Positions 61,061 through 64,000 of a stretch of DNA of 64,000 nt are shown here, piece after piece. The position numbers were made by a program, and so were the translations under genes. The notes under the pieces are model-generated. The model had not been told where the DNA came from. It did not search any database and saw only the letters and a list, made by a program, of their open reading frames with translations. Numbering within the stretch: the stretch's first letter is position 1; each line of letters starts with the position of its first letter. Source of the stretch: Streptomyces sp. LX-29 (GTDB lineage Bacteria; Actinomycetota; Actinomycetes; Streptomycetales; Streptomycetaceae); contig NZ_CP089746.1 in the NCBI RefSeq assembly GCF_029541745.1, forward strand, positions 4,163,559-4,227,558, read 5' to 3'.

Positions 61061-62014
61061 ATGATGATCAGACAGAGGCTGGTCGTCGCGGTCGCGTTCC
61101 TCGTGTGTCTGGGCGTCGTCCCGATGGCCGCGCACGCGTATCCCCCGGCCGCGATGGACCACGGCTGGCAGTCCGTGGGGGAGCAGGGCGCCACGCACGG
61201 GATCAGCGGGGTCGCGGTGGTCGGGCGCGATGGGGAGGCCACCGAGGCGCTCGTCGTACGGGACAACAGTCAGCCGGGCGAGGGGCGGGTGGCTACGGTG
61301 CGGCTGCGGCCCGGCGCCGACCCCGAGGTCCGGGAGCTGCACTGGAAGGGCACGCCCCCGGGCGACCTGGAGGCGCTGGACGCGGTGCCGGGACGGCCGC
61401 ACCACTACATCGCGCTGGCCGGCGGCGGCACCGGTTACCACCTGCGGGTGGTGCGGGACACCCTCACGGTGCTGGGCTCCTTCACCGTCCCCGGCGCGGA
61501 GCGGGGCGACGACGACTACCAGGGCTTCGCGCTCTTCCCGCACGGGGAGCGGCTGGTGGCCGTGTGGGCCGACCGGGGGGACGACACGCGCCCGGCGACG
61601 GTGCGCGCCGCCACCTTCGACCCGGGCCGGCTGGCCCTCGGCACCCCCACCGCGGTGGCCTGGCGGGTGCCCCGGCCGGGCGCGGACGTGCGGCATGTCA
61701 GCGACCTCAAGGTCTCGCCGTCCGGCGCGCTGATGGTGGTCTCCACGTCGGGCGTCGGCGAGGAGGGGCCGTTCGACTCGGTCGTCTACGACGCCGGACG
61801 GCTCTCCGTCGACGGTGCCGGAACCGTCTCGCTGACGATGCGCACGGCCCCCGTGGAGCTCGGCGGCTTCCCCGGACACAAGGTCGAGGCGCTCGGCTGT
61901 CTGCCCCGGACCGGGGAGTCGAGCCAGGCCGGACAGCTCGGGCAGGCGCTGTTGGGCGCCGACGACGAGCGGGCCGGCGGGGCGCTGCGGTTCGCCGGGG
62001 TCTGTCTGCAGTGA
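61061..62014 (+). CDS. Secreted protein of unknown function
   Basis: This 317-residue protein has a clear signal peptide (RLVVAVAFLVCLGVVPMAAHA) and a mature domain with several repeated beta-strand-like segments (for example HHYIALAGGGTGYHLRVVRD, then RLVAVWADRGDD), consistent with a propeller-like fold. FPGHKVEALG near the end is reminiscent of phytase-like proteins, but I see no catalytic motif. ATG 61061 is chosen over 61031 because it puts the basic n-region at the start. Confidence 0.72.
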   Translation: MMIRQRLVVAVAFLVCLGVVPMAAHAYPPAAMDHGWQSVGEQGATHGISGVAVVGRDGEATEALVVRDNSQPGEGRVATVRLRPGADPEVRELHWKGTPPGDLEALDAVPGRPHHYIALAGGGTGYHLRVVRDTLTVLGSFTVPGAERGDDDYQGFALFPHGERLVAVWADRGDDTRPATVRAATFDPGRLALGTPTAVAWRVPRPGADVRHVSDLKVSPSGALMVVSTSGVGEEGPFDSVVYDAGRLSVDGAGTVSLTMRTAPVELGGFPGHKVEALGCLPRTGESSQAGQLGQALLGADDERAGGALRFAGVCLQ

Positions 62015-62098
62015 GCGCGGGGAGGACGGCCGGCGGCCGGGCGGCGGCGGCCCGCCGTCGCGGGGCGCCGCCGTCCGGACCGCCGGCCGGTTCGGGTG

Positions 62099-63940
62099 TT
62101 ACTCGACGACCGTGATCCGGTCCGCCGCCGGCGGCGCCAGTGGGGACTGGGCGGTGGAGTGGGCGCCCAGGTAGGTGTTGAGGGCTTCCAGGTCGGCCAG
62201 GCCGACCACCTTGTTCCCGCCCTCCTTGAAGACCGGGAAGCCGTCGCCGCCGCCCGCGAGGAACTGGTTCATCGCGACGCGGTAGGTCTTGGCCGGGTCG
62301 ATCGGCTCACCGTTCAGCTTCACCGAGTCGGTCACGATCCGGTCCGCGCCGGACTTCGTCATGTCCAGGGTGTAGGTGAAGCCCTTGGAGACCTGGAGGA
62401 TCTTCGGGGCCTCCGCGTTGGGGCCGCTGACCTGCTGGCGCAGCGCGGTCAGCAGCTGAGCGCCGGTGAGGTCGATGACGTTCATCATGTTGGCGAAGGG
62501 CTGCACGGTGAAGGACTCGCCGTAGGTCACCACGCCGTCGCCCTCCTTCCCCGCCGCCTTGTAGACGAGGTCGGAGCGGATGCCGCCGGGGTTCATCAGG
62601 GCGAGCTGGGCGCCGCCCTTGTCGGCCGGGGCGAGCGCCTCCAGCTGGGCGTCGGTGATCAGGTCGCCCAGCGGGGTCTCCAGGGTGGTCGCGCCGCGGC
62701 CCGGGATGTCGGCGGAGATGTAGCCCATCGGCCGGCCGGCGATGGGCGCGGCCAGCGCGTTCCAGCGCTCGATGAGCGCGGTCATGTCGGGGGCCTTGGG
62801 CTGCTCCCGGTGGACCACGTGGTTGGCCGACTTCACCCGGGTGCGGACGATGTCGCCGGTGCGGCGGTCGTAGGTGAGCGTGGTCTCCGTGTAGAGCTTC
62901 CCGAAGGACGCCGCGGAGGTGACGGTGCGCGGGGTGCCGGACGGGTCCGGGATGGTGCACGCGTACGCCTGGTGGGTGTGGCCGGTGACCAGGGCGTCGA
63001 CCTTCGGCGTCACGTTCTTGGCGATGTCGACGATGGGACCGGAGACGCCGGCGCCGCCGCTCGGGCTGTCGCAGTCGTAGTTGTACGCGCCGGAGGCGGG
63101 CATGCCGCCCTCGTGGATGAGCGCGACGATCGACTTCACGCCCTGGCGCTGGAGCACCTTGGCGTACTTGTTGATCGTCTCCACCTCGTCGCGGAACTTC
63201 AGGCCCTTGATGCCCTCGGCGGTCACCACGTCCGGGGTGCCCTCCAGCGTGACCCCGATGAAGCCGATCTTCACGCCGTTGCGCTTCCAGACGGTGTACG
63301 GCTGGAGGACGGGCTTGCCGGTCTTCTCGGAGACGACGTTGGCGCCGAGGTAGGGGAAGTCGGCGCCGCGGAAGGTCTTGCCCTTCTCGTAGCAGCCCTC
63401 CTGGGGGTGGCAGCCACCGTCCCGCATCCGCTTGAGCTCGGCGAGGCCCTCGTCGAACTCGTGGTTGCCGACCGACGTCACGTCCAGGTCGAGCTTGTTG
63501 AGCGCCTCGACGGTCGGCTCGTCGTGGAAGAGGCCGGACAGCATCGGGCTGCCGCCGATCATGTCGCCGCCGGCGGCGGTGACGGAGTACGGGTGGCCCT
63601 TGCGGGCCTTGCGCAGCGCGGTGGCGAGGTACTCCACGCCGCCCGCCGGGACGGCCTTGGTGGTGCCGTCCGGCAGCTGCTCGGTGACGGTGCCGGAGGA
63701 GCCCTGCGGCGGCTCGAGGTTGCCGTGCAGGTCGTTGAAGGACAGCAGCTGCACGTCGACGGTGCGGCCGTGGTGGCGGCCCTCGTGCCCGCCGGGCTCG
63801 TGTGACGTGGTGTCGGTCCCCTGCGCGCCCGCGGGTATCGCGGCCGTCAGCACACCGGCCGTGCCCGCGAGCACGGCCACCGCCGCCGTCAACCGGCGCC
63901 GCGTCCCGCGCCGTTGTCCCTGAGATCTCATTGCCGGCAT
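62099..63940 (-). CDS. Secreted 5'-nucleotidase
   Basis: This 613-residue exported metallophosphoesterase releases phosphate from extracellular nucleotides. Metal-binding motifs run in order: FNDLHGN, GGDMIGGSP, GNHEFDEG, HEGGMP and GHTHQAY. The C-terminal substrate domain has NPGGIRSDLVY. An Arg-rich signal peptide (RRGTRRRLTAAVAVLAG) starts it; ATG 63940 has AAGGGG seven bases upstream. Fits phosphate scavenging alongside pstSCAB; only a partial PHO-like sequence is visible before the window ends. Confidence 0.92.
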   Translation of the reverse strand: MPAMRSQGQRRGTRRRLTAAVAVLAGTAGVLTAAIPAGAQGTDTTSHEPGGHEGRHHGRTVDVQLLSFNDLHGNLEPPQGSSGTVTEQLPDGTTKAVPAGGVEYLATALRKARKGHPYSVTAAGGDMIGGSPMLSGLFHDEPTVEALNKLDLDVTSVGNHEFDEGLAELKRMRDGGCHPQEGCYEKGKTFRGADFPYLGANVVSEKTGKPVLQPYTVWKRNGVKIGFIGVTLEGTPDVVTAEGIKGLKFRDEVETINKYAKVLQRQGVKSIVALIHEGGMPASGAYNYDCDSPSGGAGVSGPIVDIAKNVTPKVDALVTGHTHQAYACTIPDPSGTPRTVTSAASFGKLYTETTLTYDRRTGDIVRTRVKSANHVVHREQPKAPDMTALIERWNALAAPIAGRPMGYISADIPGRGATTLETPLGDLITDAQLEALAPADKGGAQLALMNPGGIRSDLVYKAAGKEGDGVVTYGESFTVQPFANMMNVIDLTGAQLLTALRQQVSGPNAEAPKILQVSKGFTYTLDMTKSGADRIVTDSVKLNGEPIDPAKTYRVAMNQFLAGGGDGFPVFKEGGNKVVGLADLEALNTYLGAHSTAQSPLAPPAADRITVVE

Positions 63941-64000
63941 GTGGTCCCCTTTTGATGTGCTCTGGTCGAACGGCCGCAGCATACGGTCAACGCGCGTAGC

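Noticed and set aside
63940..64000. PHO-like sequence before the 5'-nucleotidase
   Set aside because: CGTTGACCGTA and a GTTCGACC are present on the minus strand, but the repeat pattern is imperfect and the window ends before the full promoter.

Overview
The window is chromosomal DNA from a Streptomyces or a very close relative. It has very high GC, GTG and TTG starts are common, and many genes are unmistakable Streptomyces core genes (nur, glnR, rsiG, csoR, the pst operon, sulfurtransferase-DUF1416). From memory, the content matches the S. coelicolor SCO41xx core region (pstS near SCO4142, glnR SCO4159, nur SCO4180). The glnR-lacI-htrA-two-component-5'-nucleotidase block seems to run in the opposite direction there. 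I saw no prophage, insertion sequence, CRISPR array, rRNA or complete tRNA.

Layout. 1-7.4 kb: a minus-strand set resembling a type IV secretion core (VirB4-type ATPase, SCO6880-family protein, polytopic membrane protein, single-span protein, small two-span protein), with a divergent transglycosylase-NlpC/P60 hydrolase. 7.5-12.5 kb: PAP2 phosphatase, secreted FAD oxidase, lipoprotein, two small conserved proteins, CsoR with its operator. 12.7-19 kb: phosphate uptake (DUF47-Pit, then pstSCAB behind a four-repeat PHO box). 19-24 kb: NlpC/P60 hydrolase, response-regulator PP2C phosphatase, and a regulator-HbhA-DUF2516 module. 24-29.6 kb: an F420-type reductase fused to hemerythrin, a beta-lactamase-fold protein, TetR, a SoxR/FMN-reductase divergon and two RNHCP proteins. 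29.8-34.7 kb: Eis-like acetyltransferase, asparaginase, RsiG, Dtd, YgfZ, Nur. 34.7-38.1 kb: a BtuFDC-type transporter preceded by a cobalamin riboswitch. 38.1-43.3 kb: nitrobindin-like protein, a 33-residue membrane peptide, DsrE, DUF3099, PBP4-type DacB, DUF1416 and a sulfurtransferase behind a cysteine-rich leader peptide. 43.5-49.8 kb: DUF2993, a Q/Y-rich membrane protein, MoaD/ThiS-like protein and a heterodimeric ABC exporter. 49.8-64 kb: GH15, alpha/beta hydrolase, glnR, lacI-type regulator, htrA, an MprAB-like two-component pair, a second DUF2993 protein and a secreted 5'-nucleotidase.

Two themes stand out. First, nutrient and metal sensing is dense: PhoP (PHO box), GlnR, CsoR, Nur, a B12 riboswitch, a cysteine attenuator and SoxR. 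Second, short tandem duplications sit at gene 3' ends, often starting at or including the stop codon. At least seven loci show this, from 7-bp units up to a 253-bp unit spanning the ends of two convergent genes. Most cellular roles below rest on family recognition by eye; operators and RNA elements were found by reading the sequence and have not been tested.
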